A DNA stretch of 64,000 nucleotides from the NCBI GenBank assembly GCA_017557535.1, contig JAFYYM010000097.1, positions 44,313-108,312 of the forward strand, in the 5' to 3' direction. Of the stretch, positions 8,281 through 18,600 are shown one piece after another. The DNA comes from Bacteroidales bacterium (GTDB lineage: Bacteria > Bacteroidota > Bacteroidia > Bacteroidales > UBA932). The position numbers and the translations under genes are program-made. The first letter of the stretch is position 1, and each line of letters opens with the position of its first letter. The notes under the pieces are model-generated. The model saw nothing but the letters and a program-made list of their open reading frames with translations. It ran no database searches and was not told where the DNA came from.

Positions 8281-10154
8281 TGTAGGTCTGCTGTTATGAA
8301 CTGGCAAATGATGAAGATAGCGACCATGCAGGCGAGGACCATAAGCGCCAGAGGCATCTTGGCGAACCAAATACGATAACGACGCTTGAAATTGTCCGGA
8401 AGCCAATGGATCAACATGCCAACGATGAACACAAGAATAATGCTCCTGTGCTGCCATGCCATCTGAGGCACCAGCGACCAATCCCACTGCCCGCCGATCT
8501 GATTAACCATGCTCTTGGCCGTGCTCCATGCCTTCTCATTGGCCTCCGCCGGATCAAGATTCGATCCGCTGCGGAAGAAAAGACGGGTGAACGTGATGAA
8601 TATGAACGTCATCAGAACCGACCAAGCCCCGCTTATCCAGGACACGACCTTTCCCTTTCGTACTTTGTGGAAAATCATCCCGACCAAGGCGCCGAATGAG
8701 ATGATCACCGTCCACCAGAAGAACATGTTGAACACCGGTGCCCCGAAGAAGTATTTCAGAACCCCGAAAACCGCTGTGATGAGACCTATTACCAACGCCT
8801 TGAAATATGCGTTGCAACTGGCCCAGAAGCGGTAAATCAACATTCCGAGACCATTCAGTCCTCCCCAGATCATGAAGTTCCAGCTGGCTCCGTGCCAAAG
8901 ACCTCCAAGGAGCATGGTGTCCATCCTGTTGATGTCGGAAATCAATTCCTTACGCCAACTCTTCTTGAATGCGATCAGGCAAGCGATAATGACGGTCAAA
9001 ACCAGTACGCTTCCAAACACCCACCAACTACCTGCCAAGGCGGAGGCCAGGAACGCTATCCCGAGAATGATCGCATAAGACCCGAAAGTGCCGTTGCGGT
9101 TGCCTCCCAATGGAATATACAAATAATCCTGTAGCCACTTGGAGAGCGATATATGCCACCTCTTCCAAAATTCTCCGGCATTCTTGGCCTTATAGGGAGA
9201 GTTGAAGTTCTTGGGAAGGTAGAAGCCCATCAGCATCGCCACTCCGGTGGCTATGTCGGTATATCCCGAGAAGTCGGCGTAGACCTGAAGGGAATACCCG
9301 AATAAGGCCGTAAGATTCTCAAATCCCGTGTAAAGCAGCGGGTTCTCGAAAACCCTGTCGCAGAAATTGACGGCCAGGTAGTCGCTGAGAACCAGTTTCT
9401 TGGCAAGTCCGTTCAGTATCCAGAAGACCGCGAAGCCAAATTGAGTCCTGCCGAGGAAAAAGGGTTTTCGCAACTGTGGGATGAATTCCTTCGCCCTGAC
9501 GATAGGGCCAGCGACGAGTTGCGGGAAGAAGCTCAGATAGAACCCGAAATCCAGGAAATTCCGAACCGGCTTGATCCCGTATTTATGTTTAGACGTTTCT
9601 GTGGCGGAAACGCCGCGGGATACGTCGACGACATAACTGATGGCCTGGAAGATGAAGAACGAGATACCTACCGGAAGGAATATCGAGTCCACACTGAAGG
9701 TTCCGGATCCGACCACGGAATTGCCCCAGGTCGCTATCCAGTCTTTTACGACGAATGACGTTCCGAACAAGTTGTTCAAGACGTCCGTTATGAAATAGGC
9801 GTACTTATAGTAACACAGGAGCGACAGATCCACGACGACACTCAACGCGACCACCGTCCCGCGCCAGAAAGACCTTTTGCAATGGGGAAGGAGCAAACCG
9901 GCCAAATAGTTATACACTATCACGAAGCCGAGGAGCATCAGGAAGAGCCCGCTGGTCTTGTAATAGAAAAACAGGCTCACGAAGAACAGGAAGGCGTTCC
10001 TAAGCAGCACCTTGTTCTTGAATACGCAGAGGAAAGCCAGGACAATGGCGAAAAAGGCCCAGAAATAGAACTGGGTGAACAACAGCGGGTGAGCCTGATC
10101 GAAAGCGAACAGGTCTCTCAAAAACCGCAGTGACACTTCCCTCAAGCCAGCCAT
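8256..10154 (-). CDS. MBOAT family O-acyltransferase (AlgI/DltB-like)
   Basis: Polytopic inner-membrane acyltransferase of 632 residues that moves acyl, usually acetyl, groups across the membrane for transfer to an extracellular glycan or similar polymer. Many hydrophobic segments are visible from about residue 28 on. The family core is clear: FFPQLVAGPIVRA, YADFSGYTDIATG, NSPYKAKNAGEFWKRWHISLS and the catalytic-histidine region GGLWHGASWNF. It is about 100 residues longer than a typical AlgI, mostly through extra hydrophobic C-terminal segments. Its start overlaps the upstream SGNH gene by 13 bases. The pairing with two SGNH proteins mirrors alginate and other O-acetylation systems, in which MBOAT feeds an SGNH transferase. 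The acceptor is unknown. Confidence 0.93.
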   Translation of the reverse strand: MAGLREVSLRFLRDLFAFDQAHPLLFTQFYFWAFFAIVLAFLCVFKNKVLLRNAFLFFVSLFFYYKTSGLFLMLLGFVIVYNYLAGLLLPHCKRSFWRGTVVALSVVVDLSLLCYYKYAYFITDVLNNLFGTSFVVKDWIATWGNSVVGSGTFSVDSIFLPVGISFFIFQAISYVVDVSRGVSATETSKHKYGIKPVRNFLDFGFYLSFFPQLVAGPIVRAKEFIPQLRKPFFLGRTQFGFAVFWILNGLAKKLVLSDYLAVNFCDRVFENPLLYTGFENLTALFGYSLQVYADFSGYTDIATGVAMLMGFYLPKNFNSPYKAKNAGEFWKRWHISLSKWLQDYLYIPLGGNRNGTFGSYAIILGIAFLASALAGSWWVFGSVLVLTVIIACLIAFKKSWRKELISDINRMDTMLLGGLWHGASWNFMIWGGLNGLGMLIYRFWASCNAYFKALVIGLITAVFGVLKYFFGAPVFNMFFWWTVIISFGALVGMIFHKVRKGKVVSWISGAWSVLMTFIFITFTRLFFRSGSNLDPAEANEKAWSTAKSMVNQIGGQWDWSLVPQMAWQHRSIILVFIVGMLIHWLPDNFKRRYRIWFAKMPLALMVLACMVAIFIICQFITADLQSFIYFQF

Positions 10155-11407
10155 GACTTCCTTCTCAAATGCTCTATATATTTAGCCATGAAGGCGTTAA
10201 ACAACAAATCCCCCAAGATCGTGTAGCCCTCGTCGGTGAAATGGATCTTATCTCTTCGAGCCAGTCCCGCTTCTTCCCAATGCTTCATCGACCCAAGGCC
10301 ACCCATGATGCCGAACATGTCCCAATAGCCCCCGCCACAATCTTGGCAAAGGCGGAAAAAAGCCTCCTGCGCTTCAAGGCCATTGCGGTTCACCGAATAA
10401 ACCCTGCGGCGTACTCGCCTGAAGCTGTCGTTATTGGTAACGAAAAGCAAGGCGCAATCCGGATTGACTGCGCGAACCCTGGACACAAGGACCTTGTACT
10501 TTGCTATAAAATCCTCCTGGGTGAAATCTTTCCCGGAGGCATCGTTTATACCGATAGCGAATATCACCAAATCCGGATTGACCATCCTCAAATCCCTCTC
10601 CAGATCCTCGCAACGAAGATAGGAAGGCACGGCGGCGCCGTTGACGCCAATCCCTGTCACGGAAATACCTGGGGAAGGGTTGTCAAGGTATATTCCCGTC
10701 AAGGTCAGTTCACCCCTTTTACCGGCCACGGCGACCTTGACGGAATCCTGAGACTCCGGAAGCAAAAAGGACCAGCAGGATTTATCCTCGACCCTAACCC
10801 CCTGAAGGGTGTCTCCGGAATCCAGTACAACAACCGGAAACCGCTCACCATCAGTAGCATATCCCAAAATATTCAACCTGTCGAACTTGAAATCAGGATC
10901 CTCCGGAGTGGCGTTTCTCGCCTTAAGGACTATCTTCACTGAAGCGGTAGAGTCGGAGGTGGTGACGGCCATGCCTGTCAGACCAAGTCTCCTAGGCAGA
11001 TCCCTCTTCACGTTCCTGGTAGCCTCCCATTCCCCTTCATACCGGGAACGGTAACTGCTGGGTGTATTTGTTTTAGCGGCGGTGAAAGGAAAGACCATTC
11101 CGCGGCCGCCTTCTATTCCGTCACCAAGCGCGAGAAGATCGTTGCGGAACTGCCTCGTGAGTGTGCCACCCTGTACATGAGAGCCACCTATGTGCAGAAT
11201 TCTGAAGTTCCCTGACCCCGTCAACAAGGCTCCGTCCATTTTAGCGAACGCTTTCTCGAAAGCCGAGCTGTCCCCGAGGAAAATAATCTTGTTGCGTTCG
11301 AAACTGGCGAATTCCAGGTCTGGCACCTCCTTCCGGACCGTCTGCCCAAGCAGGATCGACGGAATCAGCAGGAGCGTCGCCAATGAATATGCCGCCAACT
11401 TTCTCAT
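10142..11407 (-). CDS. SGNH/GDSL-family protein, probable O-acetyltransferase or esterase (second copy)
   Basis: Exported 421-residue protein with a signal peptide (MRKLAAYSLATLLLIPSILL). SGNH blocks are visible: the nucleophile block LHIGGSHVQGG (Ser in GGSH instead of the usual GDS), block III AIGINDAS, and block V DKIHFTDEGY with the D-x-x-H pair. A beta-rich insert lies between the first two blocks. Proteins of this kind act with MBOAT partners as AlgX/AlgJ-like transferases, or alone as deacetylases. It overlaps the upstream SGNH gene by ATGA and the downstream MBOAT gene by 13 bases, so translation is probably coupled. Confidence 0.85.
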   Translation of the reverse strand: MRKLAAYSLATLLLIPSILLGQTVRKEVPDLEFASFERNKIIFLGDSSAFEKAFAKMDGALLTGSGNFRILHIGGSHVQGGTLTRQFRNDLLALGDGIEGGRGMVFPFTAAKTNTPSSYRSRYEGEWEATRNVKRDLPRRLGLTGMAVTTSDSTASVKIVLKARNATPEDPDFKFDRLNILGYATDGERFPVVVLDSGDTLQGVRVEDKSCWSFLLPESQDSVKVAVAGKRGELTLTGIYLDNPSPGISVTGIGVNGAAVPSYLRCEDLERDLRMVNPDLVIFAIGINDASGKDFTQEDFIAKYKVLVSRVRAVNPDCALLFVTNNDSFRRVRRRVYSVNRNGLEAQEAFFRLCQDCGGGYWDMFGIMGGLGSMKHWEEAGLARRDKIHFTDEGYTILGDLLFNAFMAKYIEHLRRKSWLA

Positions 11408-12897
11408 AAAGTATCACTTATGACAAGAGTATCTCTTCTATCCGGGAGCGAGTCAAGGTATTCTCTGACAACAGTTTCGGACAAGTTTGAACGAAGCCTG
11501 CGGAAATCGTCATAAAGAAGAAGGGACTTCGCCAGGGCGCTTCCCACCTCAGCGGCTCCCTTGGTTGTGAAATGGATATAGTCGGGCCCGGCCAACTGCG
11601 GACTGTGGTTGACCCACTCCTTCATGGAGCCCACTCCGCCCATCATATTAAATGTGTCCCAATAGGCAATGCCGTTCTGGAGACAATGTACTTTGAGCGA
11701 GTCGTTCAAATCCGGGAGCAACGGCCAGGTCACCAGGCTGCCATTTACGCTCTTGCTCATGTCTGCCGGCCCGACAAATAAGAGTTTCGCCCATGGAGCG
11801 ACTTTCTTGAAAAACTCAAACTGTGTCTCCAACTTGTTCATATAGATGGAAATCGCCTTCCTCGAGCTTATTCCCGGCATGGCGTTGCCTCCGAACTGGA
11901 GTATGATCAACCGGGTGTCCGTCTTCTCGTAAGAATCCCTTAACACAACCGAGTCAATCCCTGACAGGATTGTTCCCGAGCAACCTCGCAGAGCCACGTT
12001 ATCAACCGCAACCCCCGGACCTCCATCAAGCATAATCCCGTATATCTCAGCCGTTCCTTTCAAGGTGAGATATCCTTGCTTCACGCCATGGGGAAGATCC
12101 CATGACACGACAGAGACCCCATTTATCGGCTTATCAACCGACTCTGTCATCACGGACAAAGTGTCACATTTAAGGCTCATAATGAGCCCCGGGCTACTAT
12201 GTCCGAAAAGAACGGAGACTTTGGAAATGGACTTCACCCTCTCCTGGGCATAGCGGTTCTCCGCCCGCCTGAAACTGAAACGAGCCTCTCCGGAGAGAAT
12301 GGCATATCTGGCCAGAGGACCGTATCGATGGGTGGGAGACCTCTTCGAGAGAGTGTCTGAGACAAGCGCATATCTAGTCAGGCTTCCGGAGGTACTCTGG
12401 GAGACAGATACCGAAGACATCGGTTTCAGGATGGGAACCATCCCGGGACCTGATCCGCCGAAACGCTCTTGCAGCATCTGTCTGAGCATCGAGGAAATGC
12501 GGTCCATCTCAAGCTGCGAGTCTCCGTAATGGACAATCCTGACAACATGCCCGGAAGACTCGGCTGTGTCCAAGCCCGCGAAAAGTTGATCAAAGAATGT
12601 GTAATCATCCCCGGGGAGATGTATCCTGTTGGGGTTGGATGCAAGATATTCTTTATAAAAAGCGAGAGTGTCTCCTTGCTCCCTGACCATCTCATAGCTT
12701 TTGCGGACCGCCAACAGCACGGAGTCAACATCAACGGCAGATCCTTCATTCTCAAGGTCCTGAAGAGCGGATTCGTAGGAGGGAAACCTCAACTTGACGC
12801 CAGCCACCTCCACCCCTTCAGAGGGGAAGAAGTACCAACAGGCGAACATCAGCGCGAACAGCGCCAGGAAAAACAAAACTATCTTGTGAGGTTTCAT
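11404..12897 (-). CDS. SGNH/GDSL-family protein, probable O-acetyltransferase or esterase (first copy)
   Basis: Protein of 497 residues with an N-terminal membrane anchor (about 6-24, FFLALFALMFACWYFF) and a periplasmic SGNH domain. The nucleophile block is VHYGDSQLEMDR (GDS), the oxyanion Asn is probably in FGGNAMPG, and the catalytic Asp-His pair is in DYIHFTTKG. It shares organisation and the GSMKEW/GSMKHW signature with the next gene, so the two look like diverged duplicates. It is first in the MBOAT operon and divergent from the transglutaminase gene, with 66 bases between the starts containing promoter boxes for both. Confidence 0.85.
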   Translation of the reverse strand: MKPHKIVLFFLALFALMFACWYFFPSEGVEVAGVKLRFPSYESALQDLENEGSAVDVDSVLLAVRKSYEMVREQGDTLAFYKEYLASNPNRIHLPGDDYTFFDQLFAGLDTAESSGHVVRIVHYGDSQLEMDRISSMLRQMLQERFGGSGPGMVPILKPMSSVSVSQSTSGSLTRYALVSDTLSKRSPTHRYGPLARYAILSGEARFSFRRAENRYAQERVKSISKVSVLFGHSSPGLIMSLKCDTLSVMTESVDKPINGVSVVSWDLPHGVKQGYLTLKGTAEIYGIMLDGGPGVAVDNVALRGCSGTILSGIDSVVLRDSYEKTDTRLIILQFGGNAMPGISSRKAISIYMNKLETQFEFFKKVAPWAKLLFVGPADMSKSVNGSLVTWPLLPDLNDSLKVHCLQNGIAYWDTFNMMGGVGSMKEWVNHSPQLAGPDYIHFTTKGAAEVGSALAKSLLLYDDFRRLRSNLSETVVREYLDSLPDRRDTLVISDTL

Positions 12898-12916
12898 CTT
12901 TCGGCGAAAACGGCGT

Positions 12917-12932
12917 CAAAGTTACAAATTTA
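12917..12932 (-). promoter_or_regulatory. Tandem -7 boxes for the SGNH/MBOAT operon
   Basis: Read on the minus strand, TAAATTTG (12932-12925) and TAACTTTG (12924-12917) both fit TAnnTTTG. A GTTG lies 18 bases upstream of the first box and could be a -33 element. The start codon is 20-28 bases downstream. Confidence 0.5.
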
Positions 12933-12933
12933 T

Positions 12934-12941
12934 TATCTTTG
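12934..12941 (+). promoter_or_regulatory. -7 box of the transglutaminase gene
   Basis: TATCTTTG fits TAnnTTTG and lies 22 bases before the ATG at 12964. It is back to back with the minus-strand boxes, so the two promoters would compete for polymerase. Confidence 0.5.
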
Positions 12942-12963
12942 TCATATTGACAACCATGTTATT

Positions 12964-15483
12964 ATGAGAAAATACATCCTGCTCATCATTTCACTAGCGA
13001 TCTTTTCCTCATGCGAGGTACGTCACTTGATCAGCAACCCTGAATATCGCCACCAGATGGAAAAAGACCTCCAAGCCAGATTGGATGGAGAAGGTAATCT
13101 CAAGGCGTTTTACGAAGTGGACGACCTGATCATCACGACAGAAGAGAGAGAGGCTCTGCAGTTCTTTTACGCCTACATGCCTCTCGCGGACTTTACAGAT
13201 TACTCGACAGACTATTACCTGTCAAACATAAAGTCCTCTCTCGACACACGTGATGAGATGGGATGGAATGTTCCTGAGCGGGAATTCAGGCACTTTGTCC
13301 TGCCGATAAGGGTGAACAACGAGGATCTGGACTCTTCGAGGGTGGTGTTCGCGAGGGAGATTAAGCCCAGGATAAAAGGCATGCCGATGAAAGACGCCAT
13401 CCTCGAAGTCAATCACTGGTGCCATGAGAAACTGACCTACAAACCTTCCGACGCCAGGACCCTGTCCCCTCTCTCCAGCGCCAGGAGCTCATTGGCCCGC
13501 TGCGGGGAGGAATCCACTTTCACGGTCGCCGCCCTGCGTTCTGTCGGAATTCCGGCTAGGCAGGTATACACGCCCCGCTGGGCCCACTCAGACGACAACC
13601 ACGCATGGGTGGAGGCATGGGCTGACGGTACTTGGTATTTCCTAGGGGCCTGCGAGCCTGAGGCCGTGCTCAATCTCGGATGGTTCAACACACCTGCGAG
13701 CAGGGGCCTCCTGATGCACACAAGGGTGTTCGGACGTTATGATGGTCCTGAGGAGAAAGTGATGGAAGGATCCAATTTCACAGAGATAAACCTGATCGAC
13801 AACTACGCAAAGACCGCCAGGGTGGACTTTGTGGTCAAATACGAGGACGGTGCCCCTGTCGACAGCGCCCTCGTGGACTTCGAAATATATAACTACGCCG
13901 AGTTCTATCCCGCTCTGGCGAAATACACCGACAAGGATGGCAAGACCTTCCTCACTGCGGGAATGGGAGACATGCTCGCATGGGCATCTAAAGACGGGTT
14001 CTATGGACACTCAAAGGTTTCCTTCGGGAAGGACTCCCTTGTCACTATAGTTATAAAGAGCGGCCACCCGGACGAGTCCGAGAGCATGATGATCGTCCCT
14101 CCCGCAGGAGGAGCGAATATTCCGGAAGTCACGGAGGAGCAAAGGAATGCCAATAACTTACGAACCGCCCAAGAAGACCTCATACGAAAGAATTACATGG
14201 CCACATTCGCCAAGGATGACGGGACTCCCAAAGGCGGATTCCTTGCCAAGGCGGCAGGCAACCACGAGGTGATCGAGGGCTTCTTGGCGGCACATCCCGA
14301 TCAGAGGGCGCTTGACCTACTCGGCTCGCTTTCCGACAAGGACATGGTCGATGTAACACGGGAGATATTGGAGGACAGTTATCAGGACACGGAGGCCATT
14401 CTCTGCCCTAGGGTCGCCAATGAGTTCCTCACCCCGTATAAAGGATTCTTCAAGGGCGCCTTATCCGAGAGCGAGAGAGCCTCTCTATCCGACCCGGCCA
14501 ACCTCATCAAATGGGTAAAGGACAACATCACATTAGTCAACGACACCAAATCCTGGAGAATAACTATGTCTCCTATCGGCGTGTTCAAGTCGAGACTGGC
14601 CGACCCTAACTCCCGGGAAATATTCTTCGTCTCCCTCGCCAGGACCTTAGGCATCGACGCCAGGAAAGATCCCGTTACAGGAAAAGTGCAGTATAACTCA
14701 GACGGATGGATCGATGTAGATTTCGAAGCCGCCAAGGAAAGCGTAACCCCGAAAGGAACCCTGGTCCTCAAGTACATCCCCACGCCCAAACTTGCCAACC
14801 CCGGTTATTACAGCAACTTCACTATCAGCAAGATTCAGGACGGCCGCACCAATCTGCTGGCATTCGATGAGGGCCAGGTGGACATGGGCGGAGGAGTCAG
14901 CTGGGAGAATGTGTTCAGGAAAGGCGCTGAGATAGACACCGGAGAATACATTCTGGTGAGCGGCAACCGCCTTTCGGACGGCAGTGTTCCCGTGACTCTC
15001 AAGAAGTTCTCGGTAAAGGAAGGCGAGACGACAACGATCGATCTCGTTATTGAGATCCCCGACAATAAGCTCAGCGTGATCGGAGAGTTTGACTCCGAGA
15101 CAAGGTATTGGAAAACAGCTGGTTCCGAACCCGTCTCTGTACTCTCGACCACAGGCCGGGGAGTATTCGTCATAGGCTTCCTGACTCCTCGCCATGAGCC
15201 GTCAGTCCATGCCGTCAACGACCTTATCTCCGCCAAAGACGGTCTAGAGAAATGGGGCAGGCCAATCTTGCTGCTGACTTCAGAAGACGGACTTGAATGG
15301 GTAAAGGACTATTCCGGTAAGCTACCTTCAAATGTCAGTTACGGAATAGCACCGAAAGAAATGCTGGAAGGCTCAATGCCCAGAGTCATGATAGCCGACA
15401 CATTCAACCGGGTGTTCTTCCAGACCGAGGGATATACAATCGGTCTTGGTGACCAGCTACTGGGAGCCGTCGCCAAATTGTGA
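12964..15483 (+). CDS. Transglutaminase-like lipoprotein with C-terminal thioredoxin-like region
   Basis: An 839-residue outer-envelope lipoprotein. The signal peptide ends in a lipobox (IFSSC, Cys17). A transglutaminase/protease-fold domain lies at about 100-250, with the nucleophile region RCGEESTF (Cys180), the histidine in DDNHAWVEAW (His213) and a third-residue region that reads FLGACEPE instead of the usual Asp-Pro. A carboxypeptidase-regulatory-like beta domain follows (about 280-365). The last about 120 residues (GVFVIGFLTPRHEP...) resemble a thioredoxin fold without a CxxC. The substrate is unknown; family members cleave or cross-link peptides. I choose ATG 12964, not the longer frame, because it starts the lipoprotein signal and sits behind a promoter. 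Confidence 0.85.
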   Translation: MRKYILLIISLAIFSSCEVRHLISNPEYRHQMEKDLQARLDGEGNLKAFYEVDDLIITTEEREALQFFYAYMPLADFTDYSTDYYLSNIKSSLDTRDEMGWNVPEREFRHFVLPIRVNNEDLDSSRVVFAREIKPRIKGMPMKDAILEVNHWCHEKLTYKPSDARTLSPLSSARSSLARCGEESTFTVAALRSVGIPARQVYTPRWAHSDDNHAWVEAWADGTWYFLGACEPEAVLNLGWFNTPASRGLLMHTRVFGRYDGPEEKVMEGSNFTEINLIDNYAKTARVDFVVKYEDGAPVDSALVDFEIYNYAEFYPALAKYTDKDGKTFLTAGMGDMLAWASKDGFYGHSKVSFGKDSLVTIVIKSGHPDESESMMIVPPAGGANIPEVTEEQRNANNLRTAQEDLIRKNYMATFAKDDGTPKGGFLAKAAGNHEVIEGFLAAHPDQRALDLLGSLSDKDMVDVTREILEDSYQDTEAILCPRVANEFLTPYKGFFKGALSESERASLSDPANLIKWVKDNITLVNDTKSWRITMSPIGVFKSRLADPNSREIFFVSLARTLGIDARKDPVTGKVQYNSDGWIDVDFEAAKESVTPKGTLVLKYIPTPKLANPGYYSNFTISKIQDGRTNLLAFDEGQVDMGGGVSWENVFRKGAEIDTGEYILVSGNRLSDGSVPVTLKKFSVKEGETTTIDLVIEIPDNKLSVIGEFDSETRYWKTAGSEPVSVLSTTGRGVFVIGFLTPRHEPSVHAVNDLISAKDGLEKWGRPILLLTSEDGLEWVKDYSGKLPSNVSYGIAPKEMLEGSMPRVMIADTFNRVFFQTEGYTIGLGDQLLGAVAKL

Positions 15484-15681
15484 TTTTTACCGGAGACAAA
15501 CCGGCGTTAACGCATGGGTGTAGTATCTGATATTTTATCAAATCGATTAAATAAATTATCTTTTAGATGAAAATATTACGAAAGCCGCATATAAAATCGA
15601 GAAAAAAACTTAACTTAGAGCGTTTTAATAACACTATTGAGCTGAATAATCAGTTTTATACAAACCATTCACCATTGTTTT

Positions 15682-18600
15682 ATGCTTAAATCAACACTCA
15701 AAGCTGGACTGTTGCTAGCCATGGCAGCGATAGTCTCAGGAGGGTGGTTGTTCCAGGCGCAGGCCTCTGAAGCCGATTCCCAAGTGCTGGCTCAACAGAA
15801 CCAGACTTGCTCGGGAGTCGTCGTTGACGAGGCGGGTATTCCTGTCATCGGAGCAGCTGTCCTTATCAAAGGAACACTAAAGGGAACATCCACTGATGTC
15901 AATGGACATTTCTCGCTCCCGCAGGCCAAGACTGGGGACATCCTTGAAGTTTCCTCTGTCGGCTACCTCCCTACTGAGGTGGTCTGGAACGGAAGTCCAC
16001 TCAACGTAATCCTTAAGGAAGACAAGCTTTCCATTGAGGAGTCTGTGGTTGTAGGTTACGGTGTCCAGAAGAAGGTGAACGTGACCGGTGCTGTCAGTAT
16101 GGTGGATTCCGACGTTTTCGAATCCCGTCCTGTGCAGACCGTATCCCAGGCCCTCCAGGGCCAGATTCCGGGCCTTAACTTCAACGTCACGACCGGTGGT
16201 GGTGAGCTCAACCAGAACATGACCTTCAACGTCCGTGGTACAGGTACCATCGGTTCCGGTTCCACAGCAGCTCCGCTTGTGCTCATCGACGGAATCGAGG
16301 GTGACATGAACACCATCAACCCGAACGACATCGAGACGATCTCCGTCCTCAAGGATGCCGCCTCATCCTCCATCTACGGAGCAAGGGCCGCCTTCGGTGT
16401 GATCCTGATCACCACCAAGAGCGGAAAGGCCGGCAAGACCCATGTGTCCTACACCGGCAACCTTCTGTTCAACAGCACCCTCCATCTCCCGGAGATGATG
16501 CGTTCCGACCAGTTCGTTCAGTATTGGAACAGGGCGAGGATTAACGACGGTACCGCCGCCTACTTCACACCTGAGGTCATCCAAAATGTTAATGATTACC
16601 TTGCCGGCAAGATCACCTATGGTACTACTGAACAGTCCAACGGACGCTGGGGAACTTACGCCGTCGGTAACGCCAACACCGACTGGTTCAAGGTACACTA
16701 CGCTGACAACGTTCCCTCCCACAACCATAACGTGAGCGTGAGCGGAGGAAACGACAGGGTCAATTACCGTGTCAGCGGCTCGTTCATGAACCAGAACGGT
16801 CTCTTGCGTATGGGTAAGGACCAGATGAACCGCTACACCGTCGACTCGAAGATCAGCGCCAAACTCACCGACTGGGCAAGGCTGGATTACACCAACAAGT
16901 TCGTCCGGGAGGACTACGAGCGTCCGAGCTACCTTACCTACCAGGGCCGTCTTTTCATGCACAACATCGCGCGCCGCTGGCCGAATATCCCGGTCTATGA
17001 CCCCAACGGCCACCTCATGCCGAGCATGGAAACCATCGCAATTAAAGAAGGAGGAAAGCAGACTACCCAGAAGAACTACTACACCAACCAGCTGGCCCTC
17101 GTTTTCGAGCCTATCAAGAACTGGCACATCAACCTCGAAGGAAACATGAGGACCTACACCAACCGAGACCATCAGGTGATCGTCCCCATCCAGGCCTACG
17201 ATGCCAAGAATGAGCCTTACTATATCGAATGGGACGCCGGCGTCGGCTCGATTCCGGCCGGAGTGAGCAGGATATATGAATACCGCTACACCCAGGATTA
17301 CTTCACGACCAACCTCTATTCCGATTACAGCTGGACCCTCGGCGGACTCCATAATTTCCATGTCCTTGGCGGTTTCAACGCCGAGCTGACCAAGTACGAC
17401 GAGATGAGCGGACGCGGAGACACCCTCGTGGACTTCTCCGTTCCTTACCTAAGCCAGACTACGGCCAACCCCATCGTCAAAGGTGGACGCGAGCACAACT
17501 CGGTGGCCGGTTTCTTCGGAAGGTTCAACTACAACTACGCCGACAAGTACATGCTCGAGTTGAACGGCCGCTACGACGGATCCTCCCGATTCATCGAGGA
17601 CAAGAGATGGGCTTTCTTCCCTTCTGTCTCCGTAGGTTGGAACATCGCGAAGGAGCCCTTCTTCGGATCGCTCGCCGATGACATCAGCACCCTGAAGCTC
17701 CGCGCTTCCTACGGACGTCTCGGAAATACCAACACCAACAGCTGGTATCCGTTCTATCAGACTATGCCGGTTTCCACGGCCGCTGGTTTGTGGCTTATCG
17801 ACAACGCCAAACCTAATGTGGCTTCAATGCCGGGAATCCTTTCCACCATCATGACGTGGGAAACCATCGAGACCTGGGATGCCGGTATCGACGTCACCGC
17901 ATGGAACGGAAGGTTCAACCTCACATTCGACTACTTCCTGCGCAACACCCTCAACATGGTCGGTCCCGCCCCCGAACTTCCCGCGGCCCTTGGAGCCAGC
18001 GTTCCTAAGGTCAACAACGCGGATATGAAGTCCCACGGTTGGGAACTCGAGGTTTCCTGGCGCGACCAGATCGGCAAGGACTTCTCCTACGGGATCCGCG
18101 CCGTCGTCTCTGACGCTATCCAGGAAATCACCCGCTATCCCAACAAGACCAATTCCCTCTCGACCTATTATGTGGGACGCAAGATCGGTGAGATCTGGGG
18201 TTACCAGGCCGACAATCTCGCCCAGTCACAGGCTGAGATGGACGCCTGGCTGCAGAGCAACCGTCCTTCCTGGGGATCAGGCTGGAGCGCCGGTGACTTG
18301 ATGTACAAGGATATCAATGGGGACGGAAAGGTCACCCAGGGTTCCAACACCCTCGACGACCACGGCGACAAGTCCATCATCGGAAACAGCACTCCGAGAT
18401 ACAACTTCGGTATAACCCTCGATGCGGCTTGGAAGGGCATAGACCTCAGGGCTTACTTCCAAGGTGTCGGCAAGCGCGACTACTGGTGCTCCGGTCCGTA
18501 CATGTTCGGAACGAGTGGCGGTATGTGGCAATCCGCCGCCTTCGTTGAGCACTGGGATTTCTGGCGTCCGGAAGGGGATGAACTCGGAGCCAACACCGAT

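Noticed and set aside
12469-12963. N-terminal extension of the transglutaminase gene
   Set aside because: It overlaps the SGNH gene on the other strand and would precede the lipoprotein signal peptide.
15504-15513. Perfect 10-base palindrome before the SusC gene as an operator
   Set aside because: A single short palindrome 170 bases from the start, with no paired site or regulator gene nearby, is too weak to call.
16363-17361. 332-codon minus frame opposite the SusC-like gene
   Set aside because: The + strand frame is an unmistakable SusC. The antisense frame shows no signal, motif or start context.
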